DNA of 64,000 nt from NCBI RefSeq assembly GCF_008974285.1, contig NZ_BKZV01000001.1, positions 915,319 to 979,318 on the forward strand, in the 5' to 3' direction. The stretch is from Thermogemmatispora aurantia. Its GTDB lineage: Bacteria > Chloroflexota > Ktedonobacteria > Ktedonobacterales > Ktedonobacteraceae. Numbering within the stretch: the first letter of the stretch is position 1; each line of letters starts with the position of its first letter. The notes under the pieces are model-generated. The model searched no databases. It saw only the letters and a list, made by a program, of their open reading frames with translations, and was not told the origin of the DNA. Of the stretch, positions 8,826 to 18,089 are shown piece by piece. The translations under genes and the position numbers were made by a program.

Positions 8826-11213
8826 ATGTCGCCGCGAGGGGAGGAGCAGAATACTACTCATATGGCACGTAAGAAAGAAATTGCCAGCCCGGTCTCTGCA
8901 GAGGACCAGTCTCGTCTCCAGAGCCTGCTCGCACAGGTCCCTGATTTGGCCAAGCAGCTCCGCAGCAGTCAGAGCCAGCAGGAGGCGGAGGCTGCTCTGG
9001 CGCCTATTACTTCCGCTCCCATGAACGTCCAGCTTGCTTTCATGCGGGAGCTGGCGCAGGGATCGCCGGGACCCGCGATAAGGGAGCAGTCCCCGGAGTC
9101 ACAAGCACTACAGACACTTTCCTCTGCAGGAGGGCCTCGCTGGAGCGCACAGGACGCCGCCGATCTCTTGCTGGCTCTTTATCAGTACAGCCCTGAGAAG
9201 GAGTGTCGCAAGGAGGCCAGGCGTTCGCTGATACGCCTGGAAGGAGCCCGCATTTATCCTCAATGGCAGCCGCCACGCGAACAGCCGGCAGCTTTCCAGA
9301 GCCGTCCCCCACGCTTCTGGAAAGGGCTGGTCTCAGAGACACGCGAGCGGGGTGAGGTCCAGCTCTTCCTTTGCTGGGAAGAGGGCTACGACTATGATGA
9401 GGCGCGCCTGATCGCGCTCGGGCTGGATTTCTGGCAGCAAGGAGTGCGCGACTGCATCGTCGAGCGCGCGAGCAAACGCCGCATCGAGGCCCGCCTTAGC
9501 GAGCTGATGAGCCGCCAGGAGGAGGTGCGCTTTAGCGAGTGTACGCTGACCGAGGGCCGCCGCCTGCTGGAAGAGGCGCTGACGGTGAGCCGCTGGCGCG
9601 GGCAGGAGCTGCCGGAAAGCTATCGCTATCACCTGCCGCTGATCCGCCAGCTGGTCCTGGAGGCCCCCGAAGCTGAGGCCGGCCAGGATCGCGGCCTGAC
9701 CTTCATTCAGCCAGCTCTGGACCCGGAAGAGCTGGTTCTCACCTTTATCGGCGCCTGGTCGCTAGGTGACTTCGGGCTGGCCTACGATTTGCTGACACCG
9801 CAGAGTCCTTTGCGCGAGGGGTTGAGCCGCGAGGAATGGGTTGAGCGCCGCCGCGCCTGGGCCAACGAGGCACACCCTGCCCGCCTGACGGTCAGTTTCG
9901 TGACCGAAAGCGAGCAGCCACAAAGCGGCCTCTGGCTGCCCGGCAGCACACTCTCCAGCCGCGGTCCACGCAAGCTGGTCGAGATCGGCTGGTCACTGGA
10001 GCTGAGCGAGACGCCCCTGAGCGGTACCCTGCCAGAGATGGCCATGGGAACAGCGGTAAATAAGGAAACAGGCCGACACTGGTTCTGGACGAGCTATACG
10101 CTACTACGCCAGGATGAAGCCTGGCGCATTCATTCGATGAGCGATGAGGGCGCCCGCGCACAGGGTCTCCCGATTCCTGAGCTGCAACAGCGCATTAAGG
10201 AGCACGATGATCGCGTCCGCGAGATTTCAATGCAACAGCGCGAAGCTTTGCTGAAGAGCATTTCACTGTTGGACCGTCCCGACCCGCAGGTACTGCTCGA
10301 AGAGATCACACGCCGCCTGACGCAGGCCCTACACTATGAGGATGCGCTGATGGTGCGCCTTCCGCTCGACCAGCAGATTGTTGAGAACGCCTATAACCAC
10401 GCCGCCGCTCTCCGCAACGGCGAGCGCGGGATGGTCTACCTGGAGCGTCTAGCCCAGCGCTTCCCAGGTCGCCGCGCCGATGCCTTGCGCGAGCTGGCCA
10501 TGACCGAGGATAGTCTGGCGACCCTTTTCGAGCAGCAGGGCTTAAAGGAGCGGAGCCGCCGCTTCGATGAACTGGCCGAGCAGCACATGCAGGAGTCGCT
10601 GGCTCTGCGTCCGACGGCCCTCGGCTATGCGCTCCTGGCGCAGATGAAGCTGCAGCACACAGCAGCCCCGCTGCCTCCGCCGGAGGCCCTGCAGGAGGCG
10701 GAGCAGCTGCTAGCGCAGGCTCGAGCGCTCAATCCTAACCGCGCAGAGGAGACCATTATCGAGGCGGCCCTGGGAACGATCGCCAGTGCACGAGGCAACC
10801 AGCCACAAGCCTTACAGCATTATGAGCGGGCCGCCGCGCTCAGCCCCGACTACCCCGGTATCTGGCTGGCATTGAGCCATACCCAGCGCGCCCTCGGTCG
10901 AAAGGCAGAGGCTCGCGAGAGCCTGCGGCGTGCTCTCCGCTATAATCCTGCCGACCTGCAAGCCTATAGCGAGCTGGTGGACCTGGCTGTCGAGGAACGG
11001 CAGTTTGGAGAGGCGCACGCCGTGTTGGAGGAAGGCTTGAAGCAGCTCCCGCAGTCGGCCCATCTGCGCGCGCTATTGGCGATGGTTCTGGCCGAGCAAG
11101 GCGATCTGCGCCAGGCCCAGCGCTTTTTAGAAGAGGCTGAGCAGATCGATCAGCGCCTGCCCAGTGTGCAGGCTGCACGTGAGATTTTGAACGAGCGCAG
11201 GAAACAGCGATGA
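8826..11213 (+). CDS. Large tetratricopeptide-repeat protein
   Basis: 795 residues, soluble and helix-rich. The first 300 residues contain helical repeats rich in Arg and Glu. A central part (about 310-455) begins DPEELVLTFIGAWSLGDFGLAYDLL and reads like an NTF2/SnoaL-type cone fold, though this is tentative. The C-terminal third carries TPR units such as NQPQALQHYERAAALSPDYPG, ARESLRRALRYNPAD and AHAVLEEGLKQLP. A protein-protein scaffold is likely; the partner is unknown. An ATG at 8862 with GAGGAG 15 bases upstream is an alternative start. The stop overlaps the next start as ATGA, so it is coupled to the methyltransferase gene. Confidence 0.7.
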   Translation: MSPRGEEQNTTHMARKKEIASPVSAEDQSRLQSLLAQVPDLAKQLRSSQSQQEAEAALAPITSAPMNVQLAFMRELAQGSPGPAIREQSPESQALQTLSSAGGPRWSAQDAADLLLALYQYSPEKECRKEARRSLIRLEGARIYPQWQPPREQPAAFQSRPPRFWKGLVSETRERGEVQLFLCWEEGYDYDEARLIALGLDFWQQGVRDCIVERASKRRIEARLSELMSRQEEVRFSECTLTEGRRLLEEALTVSRWRGQELPESYRYHLPLIRQLVLEAPEAEAGQDRGLTFIQPALDPEELVLTFIGAWSLGDFGLAYDLLTPQSPLREGLSREEWVERRRAWANEAHPARLTVSFVTESEQPQSGLWLPGSTLSSRGPRKLVEIGWSLELSETPLSGTLPEMAMGTAVNKETGRHWFWTSYTLLRQDEAWRIHSMSDEGARAQGLPIPELQQRIKEHDDRVREISMQQREALLKSISLLDRPDPQVLLEEITRRLTQALHYEDALMVRLPLDQQIVENAYNHAAALRNGERGMVYLERLAQRFPGRRADALRELAMTEDSLATLFEQQGLKERSRRFDELAEQHMQESLALRPTALGYALLAQMKLQHTAAPLPPPEALQEAEQLLAQARALNPNRAEETIIEAALGTIASARGNQPQALQHYERAAALSPDYPGIWLALSHTQRALGRKAEARESLRRALRYNPADLQAYSELVDLAVEERQFGEAHAVLEEGLKQLPQSAHLRALLAMVLAEQGDLRQAQRFLEEAEQIDQRLPSVQAAREILNERRKQR

Positions 11214-12580
11214 TGGAGGGAGAGCGTTCGCTGACCTACCATACGGTGACCCTGGGGCCACTGACACGCTCTGGTCTGGCTCAGGCGGAGATTCCTGGCG
11301 AGCAAGCGAGCGAGGTAGGCGAGGCGCCCACCAGTCGGCCCCGGGTTGTGGAGGTACCCGCCGGTCTTCCGGGCGAGCGTGTGACGATCGCTATCGAGGA
11401 ACCAGTATTGTCTGCCCGTCGGCGGCGTGCTCGCCGGCAGGCCCCCCCGCGCGTCTGGATCAGCGCTATTCACGAAGCCTCTCCTCTGCGGGTGCCCGCT
11501 CCGTGTCCGGTCTTCGGCACCTGTGGCGGCTGCCAGCTACAACACATGCGCTACGATGCTCAGCTGGTCTGGAAGCGCGAGGTGGTCGTGTCTTTGCTGC
11601 ACGAGATTGGCGGCTTCGACGCCCTGGAGCTGCGCGAAATTGTGCGCGCGACAGAGCCATGCGCTGTACCCTGGCACTATCGCAATCACATGCGCTTTTC
11701 GGTCAATCGCGAGGGTCAGCTCGGGTTGACTGCGCGCGGCAGCCATCGCGTGCTGCCGCTCAGCTCCTGCCCCATCGCCCATGAGCGGATCAATACTGTT
11801 TTGGGAGTATTGGCGCGTCACGTTAATCCGCGCCCCCAGGTTTTGGTACGCTGTGGTGCAGCCACGGGCCAGGTGCTCATGCAGCCAGCCCCAGCGCCGG
11901 AGGTTGCTGAGGAGCTGAGCCAGGCCGGTATTGAGGTTCATACTCAGGCCATTGAGGAGCGCCTGGCGGGCGAGACCTTCCGCATTCGTCCCAGCTCGTT
12001 TTTCCAGACCAACACGGCCCAGGCAGAGAAGATGGCACACCTGGTCATTGAGGGTCTGCTCCAGGACAGGGCCGTTGTCAGTGTCGGCGCCTCTTCCCTC
12101 GGGCAGAGCCAGGTGTTGCCTGAGCCCGCCGCGTCTGAGCGCCGACCAGTCCTGGCCGACGCCTATTGTGGCGTGGGTACTTTCGCGCTGCTTTTGGCAC
12201 GCTACGCCGCCAGAGTCTACGCCATCGAGGAGTCGCCAAGCGCTATTGAAGATGCTCAGTGGAACCTGCGTCAGGTCAACAATGTTGAGATCCTGAAAGG
12301 TAAGGTAGAGCACCTCCTGCCCACGCTGGCCGGTCAGCTCGATGGCCTGGTGCTTGATCCACCGCGCGCCGGTTGTCAGGAGGTGGTCCTGGAGGCGCTG
12401 CTACAGCACCCAGTGACGAGGATCGTTTATGTCTCCTGTGATCCATCGACGCTAGCCCGCGATTTGCAGGTCCTCTGTCGGCGTCAGACCACCTACCGGC
12501 TGCTCTCGGTCCAGCCGCTGGATATGTTTCCTCAGACCAGCCATATCGAATGCATTGCAATCCTGGAGAGGCAGGCATGA
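11210..12580 (+). CDS. rlmD: 23S rRNA (uracil-5-)-methyltransferase, RlmD/TrmA family
   Basis: 456 residues. An N-terminal TRAM-like part (about 1-70) is followed by the Fe-S cluster cysteines CPVFGTCGGCQLQH (C99, C105, C108), with a further cysteine in SSCPIAHERIN. The SAM-binding motif is DAYCGVGTFALLLA, then VLDPPRAGC, and the catalytic cysteine lies in VYVSCDPSTLARDL. It should make 5-methyluridine in RNA using SAM; whether the target is 23S rRNA or tRNA cannot be decided from sequence, so the symbol is provisional. Start and stop overlap the neighbours by four bases on both sides, so the TPR, methyltransferase and maf genes form one unit. Confidence 0.85.
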   Translation: MMEGERSLTYHTVTLGPLTRSGLAQAEIPGEQASEVGEAPTSRPRVVEVPAGLPGERVTIAIEEPVLSARRRRARRQAPPRVWISAIHEASPLRVPAPCPVFGTCGGCQLQHMRYDAQLVWKREVVVSLLHEIGGFDALELREIVRATEPCAVPWHYRNHMRFSVNREGQLGLTARGSHRVLPLSSCPIAHERINTVLGVLARHVNPRPQVLVRCGAATGQVLMQPAPAPEVAEELSQAGIEVHTQAIEERLAGETFRIRPSSFFQTNTAQAEKMAHLVIEGLLQDRAVVSVGASSLGQSQVLPEPAASERRPVLADAYCGVGTFALLLARYAARVYAIEESPSAIEDAQWNLRQVNNVEILKGKVEHLLPTLAGQLDGLVLDPPRAGCQEVVLEALLQHPVTRIVYVSCDPSTLARDLQVLCRRQTTYRLLSVQPLDMFPQTSHIECIAILERQA

Positions 12581-13335
12581 ACAATCAGAGGACCAGTGAA
12601 GGGCATGGGGGTAGCCAGCGGCTACCAGTCTTGTTGCTGGCCTCGGCTTCGCCACGCCGGCGCCAGCTGATAGCGCAGCTGGGCCTGCCTTTCAAGGTAA
12701 CAGTCTCTCCTCTCGACGAAGAGTGGCTTGAGGCGCGCTACGATGGCCCTGCTGAGGAGTTAGGGCGCTGGCTGGCTGAGCGTAAGGCAGAAGCCGCGCT
12801 GGCCTTGCCCGAGGCTGCCGACTGCCTCGTAGTGACCGCCGATACCACAGTCATCCTCGATGGAATCTCTCAGGGGAAGCCTCGCGACGCTGCACACGCC
12901 CGAGCTATCTTGCGCCGGCTGCGCGGACGCTGGCATCAGGTCATTACAGGGGTGGCCGTTGCCTTTCCCACGAGGAGAGACGAGGCCAGCGCGTCAGGTG
13001 CTTACCAGGGCCAGAAGCCGGCCCTGATCAGGAGCAGTCAGTGTGTGACGCCGGTCTTGATGCGCGCCTACAGCGATGAGGAGATCGAGGCTTATATTGC
13101 CAGCGGCGACCCGCTCGATAAGGCTGGCGCCTATGGCATTCAGAACCCCGATTTTCAGCTGCCCGAACGCATCGCCGGCTGCTACCTTAACGTGGTGGGC
13201 TTCCCGCTCTGCACTCTGAGCGCACTCCTGGAGGCAAACGGCTTCACTCTGCCAGCGCCAGTGCAGCCTTCGGCAGGCCGCTTCTGCCCCTGGTCAGAGC
13301 ACTGCCTGCCGCCAGCAAGGAAGAGTATGATATAA
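12577..13335 (+). CDS. maf: Maf family nucleotide pyrophosphatase
   Basis: 252 residues. The N-terminal signature LLLASASPRRRQLIAQLG and the VVTADTTVI and GKPRDAAHARAILRRL segments are characteristic of Maf/YhdE proteins, which hydrolyse non-canonical or dTTP/UTP-type nucleoside triphosphates and were first linked to septum formation. The C-terminal GAYGIQ and IAGCYLNVVGFPL motifs are also present. An insert after VITGVAVAF (about residues 130-155) makes it longer than the usual 190-200 residues. The ATG at 12577 overlaps the upstream stop (ATGA) and has GGAGAGG six bases before it. Confidence 0.9.
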   Translation: MNNQRTSEGHGGSQRLPVLLLASASPRRRQLIAQLGLPFKVTVSPLDEEWLEARYDGPAEELGRWLAERKAEAALALPEAADCLVVTADTTVILDGISQGKPRDAAHARAILRRLRGRWHQVITGVAVAFPTRRDEASASGAYQGQKPALIRSSQCVTPVLMRAYSDEEIEAYIASGDPLDKAGAYGIQNPDFQLPERIAGCYLNVVGFPLCTLSALLEANGFTLPAPVQPSAGRFCPWSEHCLPPARKSMI

Positions 13336-13336
13336 T
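13331..13336 (+). promoter_or_regulatory. Extended -10 promoter element before the MscS gene
   Basis: TGATATAAT, with a perfect TATAAT at 13331-13336 overlapping the maf stop codon. The predicted leader of about 60 bases ends at the mechanosensitive channel start. Confidence 0.45.
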
Positions 13337-13403
13337 TTGCGACGAAGTAATACACAACACACGCTCTTTTCAAGGAAGGTAAAGAGCCGGACGCGGGTTT
13401 GCA

Positions 13404-14444
13404 ATGGGAATCCAGGTGCAACAGCTTATTTACTCGATCCTGACTCTCCTCATTACGGGAGCAGCGGGCTTTTTTTTACGTCGCTTGCTGGTTGGGCGCC
13501 TGCGCCAGACTGTGCTTGATGACTGGCTGGTCGAGACCCTGGGCGTGATGGTCATTTTGCTGCTGCTTGCCCTTGGGATAGTGGTGGTTATCAGCATCTG
13601 GAGCATTAGCAATTTGCAGCAGCTGTGGCATAGCTTCGCCGGCAATCTGGCCATCGAGAAGCTGGCCAACTATATGGGCGATGTCTGGACCGTCATTCTG
13701 AGCGCCTTCATTCTGGTGCTCGGCATCGGCGTCGGACGCACGGTGAGCAAGATCATCATCCGCAACCTGGCGGAGAACCGCATCGACATTAACATGCGGA
13801 CGCTGATCGGGCGCATGCTGAGTTTTGTGGTGCTGGGCATCGCCATCTTCTGGATTCTCGCCCTCTGGCACCTCTCGATCGAGACGCCTCTGGCGATTTT
13901 GGGCACCATCACGGTGGCCTTTACTTTTGCCATCCAGGATATTCTCAAGGATCTTGTGGCGGGCTTCTACATTCTGATCGAGCGCCCTTTCCACATTGGA
14001 GATGAGATCAGCATCGAGGGGGGAGCCGCCGGTATTCTGACCGGGCGCGTCGAGGACGTGCAGCTGCGCGCGACGAAGGTGCGTCTGGTCAGTGGCGAGG
14101 AAGTGACGATTCCAAATACACGGATTTTTAGTACCACGGTTATCAACAATACTTTTTATGGCGAACGCCGTGTGACTCTGACGATAACGCTGCCCCAGGA
14201 GCAGTATGATCGCGAGCAGACGCCTGCGCGGATTCTAAGCATCCTGCGCGAAATTGATGAAATTATCCCCAAACCGGAGCCAGTGGCCACCATTAGTGGC
14301 TATACGCGCGAGGCAGTGACTCTGACGGTGCGCTTCTGGATCGTCCACGGCCAGAGCGGCGTGATCGCTGACGTCCTGCACGCCCTGCGCAATGCCTTCG
14401 CCGAGGCCGAGCTGACAGTCCAGGAGTCCGCCGGAGCCATTTAG
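13404..14444 (+). CDS. MscS-family mechanosensitive ion channel
   Basis: 346 residues. Three or four N-terminal helices (about 5-25, 45-70, 95-120 and 135-155) lead to the pore-lining segment and the highly typical VAFTFAIQDILKDLVAGFYI, followed by ERPFHIGDEISIEG and the beta domain with EVTIPNTRIFSTTVIN. This is the YnaI/MscS small-conductance architecture: a homoheptameric channel in the cytoplasmic membrane that opens on osmotic downshock. The start at ATG 13404 lies about 65 bases after a TATAAT -10 element. Confidence 0.9.
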   Translation: MGIQVQQLIYSILTLLITGAAGFFLRRLLVGRLRQTVLDDWLVETLGVMVILLLLALGIVVVISIWSISNLQQLWHSFAGNLAIEKLANYMGDVWTVILSAFILVLGIGVGRTVSKIIIRNLAENRIDINMRTLIGRMLSFVVLGIAIFWILALWHLSIETPLAILGTITVAFTFAIQDILKDLVAGFYILIERPFHIGDEISIEGGAAGILTGRVEDVQLRATKVRLVSGEEVTIPNTRIFSTTVINNTFYGERRVTLTITLPQEQYDREQTPARILSILREIDEIIPKPEPVATISGYTREAVTLTVRFWIVHGQSGVIADVLHALRNAFAEAELTVQESAGAI

Positions 14445-14527
14445 CAGCTCAGCCGGGTGGACGCGCCGCCTACAATTGTTGCTGAGAGGAGTTGTTTTCG
14501 CCTATGGGTATGGGAGAGACGCAAGCT

Positions 14528-15202
14528 ATGAGGCGCATCGGCCTGCTGGGAGGGACCTTTGATCCGATCCACTACGGGCATCTGGTGATTGCCGAGGAGG
14601 TGCGGGCGACGCTGGCACTCAGCGAGGTGGTGTTTATCCCTGCTGGCCAGCCACCCCATAAGCCGGGCCGCCCGGTAACGCCGGCGCAGCATCGCCTCGC
14701 TATGCTGCAACTGGCCATTGCGTCGAATCCCGCTTTCTCTCTCTGCGAGATCGAGATCGAGCGACCAGGTCCCTCCTATACGGTGGATACGCTGCGCTTG
14801 CTGCGCCAGCGCTGGGGATCACAAGCCTATCTGGCCTTCATCCTGGGCGCCGATAGCCTGGCTGAGTTCACCAGTTGGTACAACGCTGCTGGCGTTCTGG
14901 CGCAGCTTGACTGCTTAGTGGCGGTAGGCCGCCCAGGTTATCGCCCCCCCCAGGAGCTGGTCACCGCTCTGGAAGAGCGCCTGCCAGGCATAGGCGAGCG
15001 GCTCCGCGTGGTCAACGCGCCCTATCTCTCCATCTCGGCAAGCGATCTGCGTCGGCGCGTGGCGGAGGGGCGCCCAATCAAGTATCAAACACCGGAGAGT
15101 GTCGAGGCGTATATTGCACAGCACCAGCTCTATCGTGAGCCGATGCCACGTGAACCAGCAGAGGGGAGGTCCAGCTATGTCCAGGATGCCCATGCATCTT
15201 GA
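14528..15202 (+). CDS. nadD: Nicotinate-nucleotide adenylyltransferase
   Basis: Transfers AMP from ATP to nicotinate mononucleotide, giving NaAD in NAD synthesis. 224 residues from the chosen start, with the nucleotidyltransferase motif [12 protein letters not shown] at the N-terminus, [10 protein letters not shown] and the C-terminal [10 protein letters not shown] (ISxTxxR) motif. ATG 14528 was chosen because the protein then begins MRRIGLLGG as is usual and GGAGAG lies nine bases upstream; 14504 is an alternative with GAGAGGA 13 bases upstream. nadK at 1578 and this gene are both NAD pathway members but are not adjacent. The 3' end overlaps the DUF951 gene. Confidence 0.92.
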   Translation: MRRIGLLGGTFDPIHYGHLVIAEEVRATLALSEVVFIPAGQPPHKPGRPVTPAQHRLAMLQLAIASNPAFSLCEIEIERPGPSYTVDTLRLLRQRWGSQAYLAFILGADSLAEFTSWYNAAGVLAQLDCLVAVGRPGYRPPQELVTALEERLPGIGERLRVVNAPYLSISASDLRRRVAEGRPIKYQTPESVEAYIAQHQLYREPMPREPAEGRSSYVQDAHAS

Positions 15203-15425
15203 GCTTGGGGACCGCTTGCGCCTGCGTAAGCCGCATCCGTGCGGCGGGTCGACCTGGCAGGTAGTCCGCCTGGGCGCCGATATCGGCCTGCGCTGCGAGA
15301 CGTGTGGACGGCGCGTGTTGCTGCCTCGCTCAGAGGTGGAGCGGCGCACCAAGGAACGGTTGCCACCCGTGACTCCGCCGGCGCCGGATGACGACCCGCA
15401 GGCGCCTTCGACGTTCCAGCCCTGA
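15177..15425 (+). CDS. DUF951 domain protein
   Basis: 82 residues. The core [21 protein letters not shown] and the following [21 protein letters not shown] match the small DUF951 family found in Firmicutes and Chloroflexota. One Cys in HPCGG and two in CETCG suggest zinc binding (inference). The ATG at 15177 has GAGGGGAGG about seven bases upstream and overlaps the last 26 bases of nadD in another frame, so translation is probably coupled. The tail after residue 60 is Pro-rich and probably disordered. The function is unknown. Confidence 0.8.
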   Translation: MSRMPMHLELGDRLRLRKPHPCGGSTWQVVRLGADIGLRCETCGRRVLLPRSEVERRTKERLPPVTPPAPDDDPQAPSTFQP

Positions 15426-15611
15426 CCGACAGAGCGAGGGCCAGTACACACACGAACAGGAAGAGACAGATGAGCGGGAAAGGCTCCAGCTCAGGCCGCT
15501 GTCCAAGCTGGAGCCACCGCCAAGCGGGTCCCCAGGTGGTCATGGCTCTGTGCCTGGTCGTGATCGCTGCTCTGTGTTCACTTCGAAGCTAGCACATTTG
15601 GGAGAGATGCT

Positions 15612-17051
15612 ATGGATGTTGCCAGGTCCAAGCAAGGGGGAGGCTTCAAGACACTTCTCAGGAAGAAGAACTTTGTCTACCTCTGGCTCGCTCAGTTGAT
15701 CTCGATGACCATCCTCAACGCCTCCAATTACGCCATCATGGTCCTTGTTGAGGAGGTCACGGGGTCGACGACGCTGGTGGGCGTGGCGATTATCAGCTTT
15801 AGCTTGCCCGCTCTGCTCTTCAGCGCCCCCGCTGGCGTTTTTGTCGATCGCTTGGACAAACGGCTGATTCTGTGGGGCAGTAACTGCCTGCGCGCTATTG
15901 CAAGTTTCGGTTTCGTGATCTCGCTGCTGATCGATGCCAGACAGCTCATCCCTGCCTACTTGCTGACCTTCCTGATTTCGAGTATCGGTCAGTTCTTTAC
16001 GCCAGCTGAGAGTTCGACGATCCCCCTGCTGGTCGATGAGGATGAGCTGATGCCCGCCCTGGCACTTTTCAATATTACGTTTATGACATCGATGGCCCTG
16101 GGGATGATTATTTTCGCCCCGCTGGTGCTGAGCCTGCTCCCCACCTTCCAGCTCTTTTCACTGACAGTGCAGCCAGTGGAGACACTCTATTTCTTGATCG
16201 GGCTGCTCTACCTGGCCTGCGCGGGCCTGATCTTGTTGATCCCTCCCCGCGCTTTCGAGCAGCATGCTCCGCGTCGCCCTGTTGCTTCCGGCGAGGACCT
16301 GGCAGCACAGTCGCTGAGCCTATTCGGCAATATCGGCAGCGAAATGCGCCAGGGCTGGCTCTTTATTCGTCAGAATAAGCCGCTGCTGCTGGCGGTGGTG
16401 CAGCTGTCATTCGCCGGTATCTTGCTGGCTCTGGTGGCTGAGCTGGCTACGGCTCTGGTGACGCGGCTCTTCCTGCTGCCCGCCGATACTCTGGCCTTTG
16501 TCTTTGCTCCCGCCGGCATCGGCCTGGTGCTGGGGTCGCTCTTTATGCCACGCATTACGCGCCGCCTGGGCATTTCTCGCTCGATTCTTCTGGGCTGCCT
16601 GGGCTTCGCTTTGATCATTCTGCTCTTGCCACTCTTGACGGTCATTGCCCGTAGTCTACAGCCGGTTGGTTGGAATACCCATCCGCTCTTCCTGGGCAGC
16701 GCCGCACTGATTATGTTCCTGGGCGGCATTGCCCTGGATTGTATTAATATCCCCGCTCAGACACGCGTCCAGGAGGAGACCCCCGAGTGGATTAAGGGCC
16801 GTGTGCTGGCACTGCAGCTGATGCTCTATAACGCCGGGACAATTCCAGTGATTCTGCTGACAGGCGCGGCAGCTGATCTGCTCGGTATCGACCGCGTAAT
16901 CTATTTGTTATCTCTGGCTATCCTGCTCTTCGCTCTCTGGGGCTTCTTCTATGAGCGCCGCCATCCTCCTGCCGTTTGCTTGCAGGAGGAGCCAGAGGAA
17001 GAATATGGGCACGAGGAGTTTGAGACGGAAGCCGATGAGATAAGTCGCTGA
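15612..17051 (+). CDS. Major facilitator superfamily transporter
   Basis: 479 residues with about twelve hydrophobic helices in two halves joined by a charged loop near residues 215-240. The N-terminal half includes FVDRLDKRLILWGSN, the family's loop 2-3 signature (GxxxDRxxRR-like). The overall pattern resembles drug or macrolide exporters of the DHA3 type, but the substrate is not predictable. The ATG at 15612 follows GGGAGAG. The acidic C-terminal tail (EEPEEEYGHEEFETEADE) is cytosolic. No regulator is adjacent. Confidence 0.85.
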   Translation: MDVARSKQGGGFKTLLRKKNFVYLWLAQLISMTILNASNYAIMVLVEEVTGSTTLVGVAIISFSLPALLFSAPAGVFVDRLDKRLILWGSNCLRAIASFGFVISLLIDARQLIPAYLLTFLISSIGQFFTPAESSTIPLLVDEDELMPALALFNITFMTSMALGMIIFAPLVLSLLPTFQLFSLTVQPVETLYFLIGLLYLACAGLILLIPPRAFEQHAPRRPVASGEDLAAQSLSLFGNIGSEMRQGWLFIRQNKPLLLAVVQLSFAGILLALVAELATALVTRLFLLPADTLAFVFAPAGIGLVLGSLFMPRITRRLGISRSILLGCLGFALIILLLPLLTVIARSLQPVGWNTHPLFLGSAALIMFLGGIALDCINIPAQTRVQEETPEWIKGRVLALQLMLYNAGTIPVILLTGAAADLLGIDRVIYLLSLAILLFALWGFFYERRHPPAVCLQEEPEEEYGHEEFETEADEISR

Positions 17052-17072
17052 TTCCTGAAGAACGTGACCCTA

Positions 17073-17102
17073 TTGACGCTCGTCCAGATCCTTCTCTACA
17101 AT
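17073..17102 (+). promoter_or_regulatory. Sigma-70-type promoter
   Basis: TTGACG at 17073-17078, an 18-base spacer and TACAAT at 17097-17102. The predicted start near 17109 leaves a leader of about 45 bases before ATG 17155, and makes the upstream GTG at 17116 unlikely as the start. Confidence 0.55.
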
Positions 17103-17154
17103 AGAGATAAGATGAGTGGCCGTCGCGCTGTCGACCGTCGCTGAGGCTATGCTC

Positions 17155-17955
17155 ATGGACCCTGCCCTGACTGCTCAGATCAGGCCCTATGAACCCTGGC
17201 TGCTGATTAGCGGAGTTTTTGTGCTCTTTATCCTGCTCCGCCTGACCTGTCGTGCTCTGCGCCATCGCGTCGATCGTATCGGTTATCGTTTGTTCGGCGA
17301 GCGGGGCCTGCTGATCTGGTTCTGGATGAATGCCCCCGGCGTCATCTTGCATGAACTCTGCCATGCCTGCGTGGTGCTGCTCTTCCGTCCTTTCGGCTTC
17401 CGCATCACCAAGATCACGCTCTTCCGCATCAAACCACTGGTGCAAGAAAGACCGTACGGTATGCTGCAGCGCGGTATGCCCCAGGCTCTGCAGCTGGGTG
17501 AGGTGCAATATGTGCGCCCTCCCGGGCGCCTGGTCAGCCATATCGGCGACGGCTTGAGCGCCATCGCTCCTCTAATCGGGGGGATTGGGGCGATCATCTT
17601 CCTCTACTGGGTGGCCACCGGCTACAATATCTGGGAGGTACGCCTGCAGCTGATCCGGCCAGGTTGGCCCTGGTGGACACTCCTCTTCGCCCCCTACTTG
17701 ATCTTGACTATTACTGCCGAGCTTTGGCCCAGCTCCCAGGACTGGCGCGGCGCTCGCTGGCTCTTGACGGGCCTCTTGCTTCTGGCCGGGATTGCCCTGG
17801 CAACGCTCTGGTACATGCATCTGCTCGTCTTCAATGAGGCTCTCTTGCAGGGAGTGGCCTCGGTGGCTCTCCACATTGATTTTGCTTTGCTGGCCTTGCT
17901 GATCCTCGATCTGGCTATCTTTATTGTGGCCGATCTCCTCAACCGGCTGCTATGA
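17155..17955 (+). CDS. Multi-pass membrane protein with HELCH metallopeptidase-like motif
   Basis: 266 residues with about six hydrophobic helices. The second helix carries PGVILHELCHACVVLLF, an HExxH zinc-binding pattern inside a membrane segment as in site-2 proteases (M50) and related families. A second metal ligand of the M50 type (NxxPxxPLDGG) was not seen, so activity is uncertain. The start at ATG 17155 has GAGG eight bases upstream and fits the promoter position; the frame is open to GTG 17116. It faces mutL convergently. It could be an intramembrane protease or only a structural relative. Confidence 0.5.
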   Translation: MDPALTAQIRPYEPWLLISGVFVLFILLRLTCRALRHRVDRIGYRLFGERGLLIWFWMNAPGVILHELCHACVVLLFRPFGFRITKITLFRIKPLVQERPYGMLQRGMPQALQLGEVQYVRPPGRLVSHIGDGLSAIAPLIGGIGAIIFLYWVATGYNIWEVRLQLIRPGWPWWTLLFAPYLILTITAELWPSSQDWRGARWLLTGLLLLAGIALATLWYMHLLVFNEALLQGVASVALHIDFALLALLILDLAIFIVADLLNRLL

Positions 17956-18089
17956 CCATCCCTTCCCACCTCTTGCTCGACGCGGATGCCCCACACCCCA
18001 AGAGCGAGCGATCGGTACCACAAGGGGCTGTCCCAGTCTCCTCCCTCTCTCCCCCGGACTGACTCCGCTTCGGCAACCGGCGGCCAATG

